The notes beneath the pieces were generated by a model that had not been told where the DNA came from, did not search any database, and was given only the letters and a program-made list of their open reading frames with translations. Positions 8,076-18,298 of a stretch of DNA of 64,000 nt are shown here, in pieces. Position 1 is the stretch's first letter, and each line of letters starts with the position of its first letter. This DNA is from Gemmobacter lanyuensis (GTDB taxonomy: Bacteria > Pseudomonadota > Alphaproteobacteria > Rhodobacterales > Rhodobacteraceae). A program made the position numbers and the translations under genes. The DNA lies in NCBI RefSeq assembly GCF_014652355.1, contig NZ_BMYQ01000006.1, positions 124,001 through 188,000 on the forward strand, in the 5' to 3' direction.

Positions 8076-10594
8076 CGATCAAGGGAGGCGAGCAGCGCCC
8101 CCTCTGGGCAGAAGCGGGCCAACGCCTCGCAGATCGCGCTGCGGCGCAGGGGTTTGGTCAGGTAATGGTCGATCCCCGCGGCCAGAATCCCTTCGGAATC
8201 GCCGGCCATCGCATGGGCAGTCAGCGCGATGATCGGCACATGGGACTGGCCGCCTTCAAGCTGACGGATCGCGCGGGCGGCATCACGCCCGTCCATTTCG
8301 GGCATGGAAATATCCATGAAGATCAGGTCTGGCGCAAAGTTCTCGAACAGGGCGACAGCCTCCAACCCGTTGTTCGCAATGGCCAGTTCCAGATCAAGGT
8401 CCTTGATCATCTTGCGGAAGACCAGCTGGTTGGTGCGGTTATCCTCGGCCGCAAGAACGCGCATGCGGCGCTGCGGGGCAGGTGGCGCGGGCGTGGGCAG
8501 GGGGGCCGGGCTCAGCGCCTGAAGCCTGCGATAGAGATCGGAACGCAGCAGAGGTTTTTGCAGGAAAGCCGTCACCGCCCCGGCCCCCGCAGCCTCGCGC
8601 GCGAGCGCAGGATTGCCGCAGAGCAGCAGAACCGGGATCGTCAGCCCCTGCTCCTGCAGGGCCAGCGCCAGCGCCGTTCCTTCCAGATCCGGCATGTCCT
8701 GATCGACGAGGATCACGTCGAAGTTGCGGTCCTGTTCCAAAAGCTGCAGCGCCTCGGCCCCCGACCTGCAGAGTGCTGTTTCTGCTCCGCAGGTCGCAAG
8801 CTGGCGATCGAGAATGGTGCGGTTGATGAATTTGTCATCCACCACCAGCGCGCGGCGGATCGAAACCGGGACGGGGTGGTCATCGCCTGCCTCGGCCACG
8901 GGCAGGGCAAGACGGAAGCCGAAACAGGACCCGCGCCCCAGTTCGCTATCGACCCAGACAGTCCCGCCCATGTGACGGATCAGCCGTTCCGTGATTGCGA
9001 GGCCCAGCCCTGTGCCCTCGAATTTGCGGTTCGCCTCGGATTCCACCTGATTGAATTCACCGAAGATATGGTCGAGATGCTCGGCCGCGATGCCGATACC
9101 CGTATCTTCGACCGTGATATGGAGCTGCTGCACCCCGGCCTGATCCTCGATCCCGACGATGCGGATCAGTACGTGGCCCGCCTCGGTGAACTTGACAGCA
9201 TTGCCGATGAGATTGGTCAAGACCTGCCGCAAACGCCCCGGATCGCCCACGAAGCGGGTGGGCAGGAACATGTCGAAGTCGATCAGAAGATCGACCCCCT
9301 TGGCCCGGGCGCGCGGCTGCAAAAGCATTGAAACTTCATGGATGACCCGTTCCAGATCGAAGGGTTCGGGGCGCAGGGTCAGGCCTGCAGCCTCGATCTT
9401 GGAATAGTCGAGGATGTCGTTGATGATCACCAGAAGCGCCTCGCCCGAAGATCGGATGGTTTCGGCGAAGAGGCGCTGCTCCTCGGTCAGGGGCGTGTCG
9501 CAGAGCAGTTCCGCCATGCCCACGACTCCATTCATGGGGGTGCGGATCTCATGGCTCATATTCGCGAGGAAGGCGGATTTCGCGCGCACTGCGGCTTCGG
9601 CCGTTTCGCGCGCGGCCTCCAGCGCGGCCTGCTGATCGCGCGCGGCCGTCACATCGACGCGCAGACCCACCCGGCCCCCGTCGGGTGTTTCCTGATCAAT
9701 CACCCGCAGCCAGCGGTGGTCGGCGACGCGGTGTTCGAAATCGACGCCGGGCCGGGCCCGCAGCGCGAGCCGTTCCTCGATCCAGGCTTCCTCTTGCCCC
9801 AGCGCATCGGGGTATTGGCCGTTTTTCAGCCCGAAACGCAGGATATCCTCAAAGGTGGCGCCGGGAACCATGGCCTCGGCGCTTTCGGCGTAGAGGTCGC
9901 GGTAGCGCTGATTGCAGACCATCAGCCGGTCTTCGCGGTCAAACAGCACGAACCCATCGGGGATCGCCTCGATCGCGGCCCAGATCCGCATCTGTTCAGT
10001 GATGTCGAGCGCGAGACACACCATATCACCATCCCGCGCGCGCCGGTCGACCAGCCGCACCCAAGGCCCCGAGGTGAGATGCAGCACCACGGGTTCAATG
10101 GGGTCATTGTCCCAGCGGGCGATCATCTTGCGGCACCAATCGTCCGGAGAATCCGTCCCGATGTTGACGATCCCCTCTTGCGCGATGGCGGCGAGAAGGG
10201 CGGCGTAATCCTGACCCGGTGCGATATCGTTGCAGTCAAACAATGCGCGAAATGCGCCATTCGCCGCCACCAGCCGATTGGCGGCATCGAACACGGCAAA
10301 CCCGTCGCGGATGGTTTCGATGGAATCCCACAGCCGCCGTTCCGCCATGACCGCGGCGGTGTGCGCGCGTTCCAGATCACCCAGAAAGCGCAGGTTCTGC
10401 CCCTTGAGCGCCTCGGCCTCGGACAACGCCGATTTCACGACTTGCCGCTGTTCAAAAATCTGATCCGAGAGGGACCGGGCATGCAACGCCAGCTTTTCAT
10501 TGGCCGCAAACAGCTCGCGGCTTTTTTGCTCCAGCAGGCGTTCCGCTGCCAGCCGCGCCCGCCGTTCCTTTGCCAGCCGATCCATCAGGTCCAT
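8054..10594 (-). CDS. Hybrid sensor histidine kinase: coiled coil, two PAS, HisKA/HATPase, two receivers
   Basis: This 846-residue hybrid kinase has no membrane segment, so a cytosolic sensor is likely. In order it shows an Arg/Glu-rich coiled coil (about 5-75), a PAS domain (about 88-195, with a GFAVFDAANRLVAAN core) and a second PAS (about 203-320, with GFVLFDREDRLMVCN). Then come HisKA with phospho-acceptor His about 348 in NMSHEIRTPMNG, and HATPase_c with NAVKFT, DTGIGI and GTGLGL. A first receiver has VVDD and acceptor Asp about 631; a second has AEDN, acceptor Asp about 761 in FMDISMP, and TKP Lys. Start ATG 10594 is preferred over 10663, which adds a non-conserved leader. No partner regulator or Hpt gene lies beside it, so its output is unknown. 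Confidence 0.9.
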   Translation of the reverse strand: MDLMDRLAKERRARLAAERLLEQKSRELFAANEKLALHARSLSDQIFEQRQVVKSALSEAEALKGQNLRFLGDLERAHTAAVMAERRLWDSIETIRDGFAVFDAANRLVAANGAFRALFDCNDIAPGQDYAALLAAIAQEGIVNIGTDSPDDWCRKMIARWDNDPIEPVVLHLTSGPWVRLVDRRARDGDMVCLALDITEQMRIWAAIEAIPDGFVLFDREDRLMVCNQRYRDLYAESAEAMVPGATFEDILRFGLKNGQYPDALGQEEAWIEERLALRARPGVDFEHRVADHRWLRVIDQETPDGGRVGLRVDVTAARDQQAALEAARETAEAAVRAKSAFLANMSHEIRTPMNGVVGMAELLCDTPLTEEQRLFAETIRSSGEALLVIINDILDYSKIEAAGLTLRPEPFDLERVIHEVSMLLQPRARAKGVDLLIDFDMFLPTRFVGDPGRLRQVLTNLIGNAVKFTEAGHVLIRIVGIEDQAGVQQLHITVEDTGIGIAAEHLDHIFGEFNQVESEANRKFEGTGLGLAITERLIRHMGGTVWVDSELGRGSCFGFRLALPVAEAGDDHPVPVSIRRALVVDDKFINRTILDRQLATCGAETALCRSGAEALQLLEQDRNFDVILVDQDMPDLEGTALALALQEQGLTIPVLLLCGNPALAREAAGAGAVTAFLQKPLLRSDLYRRLQALSPAPLPTPAPPAPQRRMRVLAAEDNRTNQLVFRKMIKDLDLELAIANNGLEAVALFENFAPDLIFMDISMPEMDGRDAARAIRQLEGGQSHVPIIALTAHAMAGDSEGILAAGIDHYLTKPLRRSAICEALARFCPEGALLASLDRQADSAA

Positions 10595-10739
10595 GCGATT
10601 CCCGTTCCGCAGCGGCCATTCTGGCCCTTTCCCGCCCAAGGCTGGCGGATTGGGGTGAAACAACCCTTAACGCGAAGGCGGTGATTGCGCGAAATGCGGG
10701 GCCGTGGCAGCATCCCCCCAGATTTCAGGAGGATATTTC

Positions 10740-13700
10740 ATGCGTTTCTTCCGCCGCGCGGCCCTTTTGGGGCTGGTTCTGTCGGGGCTGATGCTGCCCA
10801 TGGCCGCCTCCGCGCAAGAGGTGATTCCGGCCAAGCGCTTTGTTCTGAGCGAGGATGCCGACTTGCCCGGCGGCGATGTGGCGACGCAATTCGACACCAC
10901 GCTGGAGGCCTGCGAACGCGCCTGCCTTGCCCACCAATCCTGCACGCATTTCACCTTCAACACGCGGAACGGGTCCTGTTTTCTCAAGGCCGATCCGGGC
11001 GAGGAGGCTTTTTATCAGGGAGCGCTTTCGGGCCGTCTGGTCGCGAATGATGCCAAGGTCGTGGCCAATGCCCCGGCCCGCAAGGCCGAGCTGACCTTCC
11101 TGTCAGAGGATGATTTTTCCCGCGCCCTGACCTTGGCGCAGGGGCTGGCGAATGACCATACCTCGGGCCAGTGGAGTGCCGAGGACCATATGGCAAGCGC
11201 GCAAGAAATGGAGGCGCAAGGCAACGCCCTTGAGGCCGCCAACTATGCCGGCGCAGCAGTGAATGTGACCGACAAGCCCGAGCTTTGGGTGGAATATTCC
11301 CGCCTGTCGCTGCAGCAGGCGCAGGCCAATCAGGGCGACACCGGGCAGGCGCAGGATCGCGCGCTGCTTGCGGCGATCAATGCCTATTTGCGTAGCCCCA
11401 ACAAGGCCCTGCGCCACACGAGCCTGGTGGTCATGGCCCAGGCGCTGGAGCAGATCGGCCGCGGGTCGGATATGGTCAAGGCGCTGCGTCTGGCGCAGGA
11501 CACCCAGCCCCGCGACGACACCGCAGCCCTGCTTGAGGATGCGGCCGGAAAGTATGGTTTCCGCGTGCTGGAAACCGATGTGCAATCCGACAATGCCCGC
11601 CCGCGCATCTGCGTGAACCTGTCGGAAAATCTGGTCGAAGCGGGGTTGGATTACGCGCCTTTCGTGCAACTGCCCGAACCGGGTTTGACCGTGCAGCCCG
11701 GCGGGTGGCGGCAGCTTTGCGTGGAGGGGGTGCAGCATGGCAAACGCTATCAGCTGACCTTCCGTGAAGGTCTGCCCTCGGCCGATGGGCAGGTTCTGGC
11801 CAAGTCCGTCACGATCAATTCCTATGTCCGCGACCGTCAGCCGGGCGTGCGTTTTGCGGGGCGGGCCTATGTGCTGCCCAAGACCGACAGTGCCGCGCTG
11901 CCTGTGGTCACGGTGAATACCGAAGCGCTTGATCTTGCGCTTTTCCGTGTGTCTGACCGCAACATCCTGCGGGCGGTTCAGAGCGGCTTTGTCGATTGGC
12001 CCATCGCTGAATATCAGGAAATGGGCTTTACCGATGATGTGGGCGAACGGCTTTGGACCGGCAGCGCCACGGTGGTTCAGGATGTGAACAAGGATGTCAC
12101 CACCCGCCTGCCGCTGGCCGAGGCGATCAAGGGGCTGCCTGCTGGGATCTATGCGCTCAAGGCTGCCGTCCCGGGGGTGGACCCCTATACCATTCCAGCC
12201 GCCTGGCAATGGTTTGTGGTCACCGATCTGGGCGTGACCTCGCTGTCGGGGACGGACGGGCTACATGTCATCGTCCGCAGTCTTGCCACGGCCGATGCGA
12301 AGGCGGGGGTTACAGTCGAACTCCTCAGCCGCGCCAATGCGGTGCTGGGCACCGCGACCACGGATGAAACGGGCTATGCCCGCTTCGACGCGGGGCTGGC
12401 GCGGGGTGTGGGCGGGGCGGCACCGGCCATGCTGGTCTTGCGCGACGGGGCGCACGACATGGCCTTCCTGTCGCTGACCGATCCGGAGTTTGACCTTTCC
12501 GATCGCGGGGTTGAGGGGCGCGAGGCCGCAGGGCCGGTGGATGTCTTCCTGACCACCGATCGCGGCGCCTACCGTGCCGGGGAAACCGTCTTTGCCACCG
12601 CACTGGCGCGCGACGCGCAGGCCGTGGCGATTGAGGGCCTGCCCCTGACCGCCGTATTCAAACGTCCTGACGGGGTGGAATATGCCCGGATCCAGGCCCC
12701 TGATGGCGGCAAGGGCGGCCATGTCTTTGCCCAGCCTATCGCCGGGTCCGCCCCGCGCGGGGTCTGGCGGATGGAGGTTTTCGCCGATCTTGAGGCCGAT
12801 CCGCTGGCCAGCCAGACCTTCCTTGTCGAAGATTTCCTGCCCGAGCGCATCGATTATGACCTGACGCTGGCAGACGGGCCGCTGCGGTTGGGCGATCTGG
12901 CGCAGATCGATGTTGAGGCGAAATACCTCTTTGGTGCCCCCGGCGCCGATCTGGGGATCGAAGGCGAAATCCTGCTGCGCGATGCCAAGGAGCTGCCGAA
13001 GTTCCCCGGCTATGTCTTCGGCCGCCACGACGGCCCGGTCATCGCGCAGATGGAGGCGATCCCCGCAGGAACCCGCACCGATGCGGCGGGCAAGGCCAGC
13101 GTCAGCGCCATGATCCCCGCAGTGGAAGATCCCGGCCGCCCGCTTCAGGCGCGCTTCACCTTGCGGATTGCCGAGGGATCGGGTCGCCCGGTCGAGCGCC
13201 GGGTGGAACGGATCCTGACGCCCTCGGCGCCGATGATCGGGGTCAAACCGCTGTTCAAGGGCGAGGTCCCCGAAGGTGGTGAGGCGCGGTTCGAACTGAT
13301 TGGCGTCAGCCCCGAGGAAACCCCCGCCCCCATGCAGGTCGCGTGGGAGCTGACGCGGATCGAGACGAATTATCAATGGTATAACTATTCCGGCAACTGG
13401 AACTGGGAACCTGTGACCACCCGCACCCGCGTGGCCGATGGCAAGGTTGATCTGGGGGGCAGCCCGGTGCAGATCGGGGCGCCGGTGAAATGGGGCCAGT
13501 ATGAGCTGTCGGTGGCGCGCGTCGATGGCACGTCGGCTGAAACCTCGACCACCTTCTATGCCGGGTGGTATGCGCCCGCCGATACGACCGCGACACCCGA
13601 CACGCTGGAACTTTCGCTCGACAAACCCGCCTACAAGCCGGGTGAAGTGGCCAAGCTGCGGCTGGTGCCGCGCGCGGCGGGCAAGGCGCTGGTCATGGTC

Positions 13701-16184
13701 ATGTCGAACCGGCTGGTGTCGATGACCTCGGTCGATGTGGCCGAGGGCGAGAACCTGATCGACCTGCCCGTGACCGATGAATGGGGCGCGGGTGTCTATG
13801 TCACGGCCTCGGTCCTGCGGCCGATGGATGTGGCGGCGGGGCGCAACCCGGCGCGGTCGTTGGGCCTGACCCATGCGGCGATTGATCCGGGTGCGGCGAA
13901 ACTGGATGTGGCGGTCGAAGCCCCGGCCGAGGCTGCACCGCGTGGCCCGGTCGATCTGGCGGTGCGCGTCAAGGGGCTGGCCGAGGGCGATACCGCCTTT
14001 GTCACCGTGGCGGCGGTGGATGTGGGGATCCTGAACCTGACCGGGTTCAAGGCACCCGATCCTGCGAGCCATTACTTCGGCCAGCGCAAGCTGGGTGTCG
14101 GCATCCGTGATGTGTACGGGCGCCTGATCGACGGGCTGAACGGGGCCGAGGGGCAGGTTCGGTCTGGCGGGGACGCCGGGGCGCAGGCCCGCCTGCAGGC
14201 CCCCCCGCCCACGGAAGAGCTGGTGGCTTATTTCACCGGCCCTGTCGCCGTGGGGCCGGATGGGCTGGCCAAGGTCAGCTTTGACCTGCCGTCCTTCAAC
14301 GGCACGGTCAAGGTGATGGCCGTGGCTTGGTCGGGCCGTGCCGTCGGGCAGGCGCAGGCCGATGTTCTGGTGCGTGATCCCGTGGTCGTGACCGCCTCGG
14401 TCCCGCGCTTCATGGCGCCAGGCGATGAAAGCCGGATGCTGCTGGAAATCGTCCATGCCACCGGCCCTGCCGGGCGCATGAAGCTGGCGGTGCAGGCCGG
14501 GGGGCTGACGTTGGGCGACGTTCCGGCCGAGGTGGACCTTGGCGAAAAACAGAAACAGGTGATCCGCGTGCCGCTGCGTGCCGTGGCGGCGGGGGTGCAG
14601 ACCGTTACCGTCACCCTGACCACGCCCGATGGCCGCGATCTGGTGAAGAAACTGGTCCTGCCGGTGCAGTCGAACGAACCCGAGGTCGCGCGCATTTCGC
14701 GCCTTGATCTGGAATCGGGGCAGACCTTCACCTTTGACACCAGCGTTTTCGCAGGGATGCAGCCCGGCACCGGCAAGGCCACGCTCGCCATTGGCCCGCT
14801 GGCGCGGCTGAATGTGCCGGGTGTCCTCGCGGCGCTGGACCGCTATCCCTATGGCTGCACCGAACAGATGACTTCGCGCGCGCTGCCGCTGGTTTATTTC
14901 GATCAGGTCGCGCAGGCGATGCAGCTGAGGGGGGCCGAGAATATCGGCCTTCGGATCGATCAGGCGGTGACAGAGATCCTGCAGAACCAGAATGGCGAAG
15001 GCGCCTTTGGCCTGTGGTCGGCGCCGGAATACAGTGGCGGGGATCTCTGGCTTGATGCCTATGTGACCGATTTCCTCAGTCGGGCGCGGGCGCAGGGCCA
15101 TGCGGTGCCGGATCTGGCCTTCCGCAATGCCTTGGACAATCTCAGAAATCAGGTGAACTACTATGCCGATTTCGACAGCGGCGGGCAGGATCTGGCCTAT
15201 GCGCTGCTGGTTCTGGCGCGCGAAGGCGCCGCTGCGGTGGGGGATCTGCGCTATTATGCGGATGTGAAGGGCGATGCCTTTGCCACGCCCCTGGCACAGG
15301 CGCAGCTGGGGGCGGCGCTGGCGTCCTACGGTGATCCGCTGCGCGCCGATGCCATGTTCCGCAAGGCCATGGCCGCGCTGGATGCGGCCCAACCCGAAAC
15401 GGCCCAGGTCCTGCGCGCCGACTACGGCACCAATCTGCGTGATGCGGCGGGGTTGCTGACGCTCGCCGTCGAATCCGGATCGCAGGCCGTGGACCGCGAG
15501 GCGCTGGTGGCGCGGATCGCAACCGCTGGTGCTATGTCCACGCAGGAAAGCGTCTGGACGCTGCTGGCCTCGAACGCGCTGATTGACGGGGGGGCGGCCG
15601 ATGTCACGCTGAATGGTGCGGCCCCGGAAGGCCCGCTGGTCCGCGCGCTGGCCGATGGCGACGCGCCGGTTGTGGTGGAAAACACGGGCGCCAAAACCGC
15701 GCTGACGGTGACCACCTATGGCGTGCCGTCCGATCCGGTGGCGGCGGGCGGCAATGGTTATGCCATCACCCGGCAGTATTACACGCTGGAAGGCGCCCCC
15801 GTGACGCCCGATCAGGTGAAGGTCGGCACCCGTCTGGTTGCCGTGCTGGAGGTGACACCCTTCGGCACCGGCGAGGCGCGGCTGATGGTCAGCGATCCGC
15901 TGCCCGCCGGGTTCGAGATCGACAACCCCAATCTGATCAGCGGCGGCAATGTGCAGGCGCTGGATGGGCTGGGGCTGCTGGCCGAAACCAGCCATACCGA
16001 ATTCCGGCAGGATCGCTTTCTTGCCGCGCTGGATCGGTATGACAACGCGCCTTTCCGGCTGGGTTACATCGTGCGCGCAGTCTCGCCGGGGCAATTCACG
16101 CATCCTTCGGCCTCGGTCGAAGACATGTACCGCCCCGATTTCCGCGCCCAAAGCGGGACAGGCCAGATCACGATCACGGAATGA
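10740..16184 (+). CDS. Alpha-2-macroglobulin family protein with N-terminal PAN domain
   Basis: This 1814-residue exported protein begins with a signal peptide (MRFFRRAALLG... to AASA, about residue 25). A PAN/Apple-like cysteine domain follows (CERAC, CTHFTF, CFLKAD). Next come the macroglobulin MG domains and a C-terminal thioester domain with GCTEQ, the reactive Cys being residue 1373 (codon at 14856). Bacterial A2Ms are periplasmic protease traps thought to guard the envelope together with PBP1C. The next gene, pbpC, starts inside the stop codon of this one (ATGA overlap), as in the yfhM-pbpC pair of enterobacteria. Start ATG 10740 is supported by AGGAGG 9 bp upstream. No lipobox is seen, so it is probably soluble in the periplasm. 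Confidence 0.93.
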   Translation: MRFFRRAALLGLVLSGLMLPMAASAQEVIPAKRFVLSEDADLPGGDVATQFDTTLEACERACLAHQSCTHFTFNTRNGSCFLKADPGEEAFYQGALSGRLVANDAKVVANAPARKAELTFLSEDDFSRALTLAQGLANDHTSGQWSAEDHMASAQEMEAQGNALEAANYAGAAVNVTDKPELWVEYSRLSLQQAQANQGDTGQAQDRALLAAINAYLRSPNKALRHTSLVVMAQALEQIGRGSDMVKALRLAQDTQPRDDTAALLEDAAGKYGFRVLETDVQSDNARPRICVNLSENLVEAGLDYAPFVQLPEPGLTVQPGGWRQLCVEGVQHGKRYQLTFREGLPSADGQVLAKSVTINSYVRDRQPGVRFAGRAYVLPKTDSAALPVVTVNTEALDLALFRVSDRNILRAVQSGFVDWPIAEYQEMGFTDDVGERLWTGSATVVQDVNKDVTTRLPLAEAIKGLPAGIYALKAAVPGVDPYTIPAAWQWFVVTDLGVTSLSGTDGLHVIVRSLATADAKAGVTVELLSRANAVLGTATTDETGYARFDAGLARGVGGAAPAMLVLRDGAHDMAFLSLTDPEFDLSDRGVEGREAAGPVDVFLTTDRGAYRAGETVFATALARDAQAVAIEGLPLTAVFKRPDGVEYARIQAPDGGKGGHVFAQPIAGSAPRGVWRMEVFADLEADPLASQTFLVEDFLPERIDYDLTLADGPLRLGDLAQIDVEAKYLFGAPGADLGIEGEILLRDAKELPKFPGYVFGRHDGPVIAQMEAIPAGTRTDAAGKASVSAMIPAVEDPGRPLQARFTLRIAEGSGRPVERRVERILTPSAPMIGVKPLFKGEVPEGGEARFELIGVSPEETPAPMQVAWELTRIETNYQWYNYSGNWNWEPVTTRTRVADGKVDLGGSPVQIGAPVKWGQYELSVARVDGTSAETSTTFYAGWYAPADTTATPDTLELSLDKPAYKPGEVAKLRLVPRAAGKALVMVMSNRLVSMTSVDVAEGENLIDLPVTDEWGAGVYVTASVLRPMDVAAGRNPARSLGLTHAAIDPGAAKLDVAVEAPAEAAPRGPVDLAVRVKGLAEGDTAFVTVAAVDVGILNLTGFKAPDPASHYFGQRKLGVGIRDVYGRLIDGLNGAEGQVRSGGDAGAQARLQAPPPTEELVAYFTGPVAVGPDGLAKVSFDLPSFNGTVKVMAVAWSGRAVGQAQADVLVRDPVVVTASVPRFMAPGDESRMLLEIVHATGPAGRMKLAVQAGGLTLGDVPAEVDLGEKQKQVIRVPLRAVAAGVQTVTVTLTTPDGRDLVKKLVLPVQSNEPEVARISRLDLESGQTFTFDTSVFAGMQPGTGKATLAIGPLARLNVPGVLAALDRYPYGCTEQMTSRALPLVYFDQVAQAMQLRGAENIGLRIDQAVTEILQNQNGEGAFGLWSAPEYSGGDLWLDAYVTDFLSRARAQGHAVPDLAFRNALDNLRNQVNYYADFDSGGQDLAYALLVLAREGAAAVGDLRYYADVKGDAFATPLAQAQLGAALASYGDPLRADAMFRKAMAALDAAQPETAQVLRADYGTNLRDAAGLLTLAVESGSQAVDREALVARIATAGAMSTQESVWTLLASNALIDGGAADVTLNGAAPEGPLVRALADGDAPVVVENTGAKTALTVTTYGVPSDPVAAGGNGYAITRQYYTLEGAPVTPDQVKVGTRLVAVLEVTPFGTGEARLMVSDPLPAGFEIDNPNLISGGNVQALDGLGLLAETSHTEFRQDRFLAALDRYDNAPFRLGYIVRAVSPGQFTHPSASVEDMYRPDFRAQSGTGQITITE

Positions 16185-18217
16185 TGCGCGCGCGCTATCC
16201 CCTGGCCTTGGCCGCTGCCCTTTGGGTGGCGGCCTTTGGCATGGATCGGGGGCGCGACTGGATTGCCGCAACTGATTTGCCGTCCCTGACGCTTGCCACC
16301 TCGACCGAGGTGGTGGATCGCGGCGGCATCCTGCTGCGCGCCTATACCGTAGCCGATGGGCGTTGGCGCATGGCCGTCACCCCCGATGCGGTGGACCCCC
16401 GTTATATCGCCATGCTGGTCGCCTATGAGGACAAGCGGTTCTGGCAGCATGGCGGGGTGGATCTGCGGGCGCTTGGCCGTGCCGTGGCGCAGGCGGTCTG
16501 GAATGGGCGGGTGGTTTCGGGCGGCTCGACCCTGACGATGCAGGTCGCCCGGCTGCTGGAGGAAAGCGGGACGGGCGCCGTTGCAGGCAAGCTTCGCCAG
16601 ATGCGGGTGGCGCTGGCGTTGGAACAACGTCTGACCAAAGCGCAGATTTTGCAGCTTTATCTGCACCTTGCGCCCTTTGGCGGCAATCTGGAAGGCGTGC
16701 GCGCCGCAAGTCTTGCCTATTTCGGTAAGGAGCCACGCCGCCTGACCCCGGCCGAGGCGGCGCTGCTGGTGGCGATCCCCCAGTCGCCCGAGGGGCGGCG
16801 CCCCGACCGCCACCCCGGCCGTGCGGTTGCGGCGCGCGACCGGGTGTTGGAGCGCGCGCTACGCGACGGGCTGCTGACGGCCGAGGAAGCACGGGAAACA
16901 CGGGGCGAACAGGTGCCACAAGCGCGACTGCCGGTGCCGATGCTCGCCCCCCATCTGGCCGACCGGGCGGTGCGTGCCGCCCCAAGCCGGCCGCGCCATG
17001 TGCTGACGCTGGATGCCGGGGTGCAGCGCGGGCTTGAGGGATTGGCGCGGCAGGCGGTGGCCGACCGGGGGGCGCAGATGCAGATCGCCATTCTGGTGGC
17101 CGATCACCAATCGGGCGAAATCCTCGCCTCGGTCGGATCGGCGGGGTTTGTCGCGGATCAGCGGCAGGGCTTTGTCGATATGACCATGGCGCTGCGATCG
17201 CCCGGATCGACGTTGAAGCCGCTGGTCTATGGTCTGGCCTTCGATGAGGGGCTGGCCCACCCCGAAACCCTGATCGACGACAAGCCCGTCAGTTTCGGCA
17301 CCTATGCACCGCAGAACTTTGACAAGATCTATCGCGGCACGCTGCGGGTGCGGGATGCATTGCAGCAATCGCTGAACATTCCGGTGGTGCTTCTGACTGA
17401 TGCGCTGGGTCCGGCCAAGGTGATTGCGGCGATGCGGCGGGCGGGTATGGCGCCCGCGCTGAAGGGGGATGAGCCGGGCCTTGCCATCAGCCTGGGGGGC
17501 GTGGGCGTGACGCTGACCGATATGGTGCAGCTTTACGCGGCCATCGCGCGGGGCGGCGTGGCACTGCCCCTGCGTTTTACCGGCGACGGGGCCGAGGGCC
17601 AGCGCCTGATGTCGGCTGTCGCGGCCTGGCAGGTGGCCGATATTCTTTCGGGCCTGCCGCCCCCGGCGGGGGCGCCGGAAAACCGGCTCGCCTACAAGAC
17701 CGGCACCTCTTACGGCTATCGCGATGCCTGGGCGATCGGGTTTGACGGTCGCTATGTTGCCGGGGTCTGGATGGGGCGGGCCGATGGCACCCCGGTTCCG
17801 GGGGCTTTTGGTGGTGATCTGGCCGCGCCGATCCTGTTTCAGGTCATGGGCCGGGTCAGCCGCAGCCTGACGCCGCTGCCTCCACCGCCCCCTGCCACGC
17901 TTCTGGTGTCCAACGCGCAATTGCCGCAACCACTGCGCCGGTTCCGGTCGCGCGAGGCGGCGTTTCAGGTGGCGGCAGATGCCCCGGTGCTGACCTTCCC
18001 CCCTGACGGGGCCGAGGTCGAGCGGCTGGAGGGGCAGCTTCTGGTCAAGCTGCGTGGCGGCACGGCGCCCTTCACCTTGCTGGCCGATGGCGTGCCGGTG
18101 CAGACGGGCCTGCGTCAGCGTGAGACGGTCTTGCCCATGGCGGGGCTGGGGTTTGTCACGCTCAGCGTCGTCGATGCCGAGGGGCGGTCGAACCGTGTGC
18201 GCTTTTGGCTGCGCTAG
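16181..18217 (+). CDS. pbpC: Penicillin-binding protein 1C (bifunctional transglycosylase/transpeptidase)
   Basis: This 678-residue class A PBP has a short cytoplasmic tip and a membrane anchor (about residues 7-22). The GT51 glycosyltransferase domain carries AYEDKRFWQHGGVD, with the catalytic Glu, and GGSTLTMQVARLLE. The transpeptidase domain has SPGSTLKP (active-site Ser, SxxK) and KTGTSYG. A C-terminal BiPBP_C beta domain lies at about 590-678. The order and length match PBP1C. It is translationally coupled to the upstream macroglobulin gene, which supports the known A2M-PBP1C partnership in envelope defence or repair. PBP1C is usually dispensable for growth. Confidence 0.95.
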   Translation: MMRARYPLALAAALWVAAFGMDRGRDWIAATDLPSLTLATSTEVVDRGGILLRAYTVADGRWRMAVTPDAVDPRYIAMLVAYEDKRFWQHGGVDLRALGRAVAQAVWNGRVVSGGSTLTMQVARLLEESGTGAVAGKLRQMRVALALEQRLTKAQILQLYLHLAPFGGNLEGVRAASLAYFGKEPRRLTPAEAALLVAIPQSPEGRRPDRHPGRAVAARDRVLERALRDGLLTAEEARETRGEQVPQARLPVPMLAPHLADRAVRAAPSRPRHVLTLDAGVQRGLEGLARQAVADRGAQMQIAILVADHQSGEILASVGSAGFVADQRQGFVDMTMALRSPGSTLKPLVYGLAFDEGLAHPETLIDDKPVSFGTYAPQNFDKIYRGTLRVRDALQQSLNIPVVLLTDALGPAKVIAAMRRAGMAPALKGDEPGLAISLGGVGVTLTDMVQLYAAIARGGVALPLRFTGDGAEGQRLMSAVAAWQVADILSGLPPPAGAPENRLAYKTGTSYGYRDAWAIGFDGRYVAGVWMGRADGTPVPGAFGGDLAAPILFQVMGRVSRSLTPLPPPPPATLLVSNAQLPQPLRRFRSREAAFQVAADAPVLTFPPDGAEVERLEGQLLVKLRGGTAPFTLLADGVPVQTGLRQRETVLPMAGLGFVTLSVVDAEGRSNRVRFWLR

Positions 18218-18298
18218 CGCGGCGCTCCGCTCACGCCCCCGATTGACAAGACGGCCCGAGAGGCAGAAGCACGGGCGCGCGCAGGACAGGGGCAGAAC

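Noticed and set aside
12261-16271. Minus-strand ORF of 1336 codons opposite the macroglobulin gene
   Set aside because: It mirrors the codon pattern of a certain gene on the other strand, is His/Arg/Gln-rich and has no family motif. Long antisense frames are expected at this GC content.
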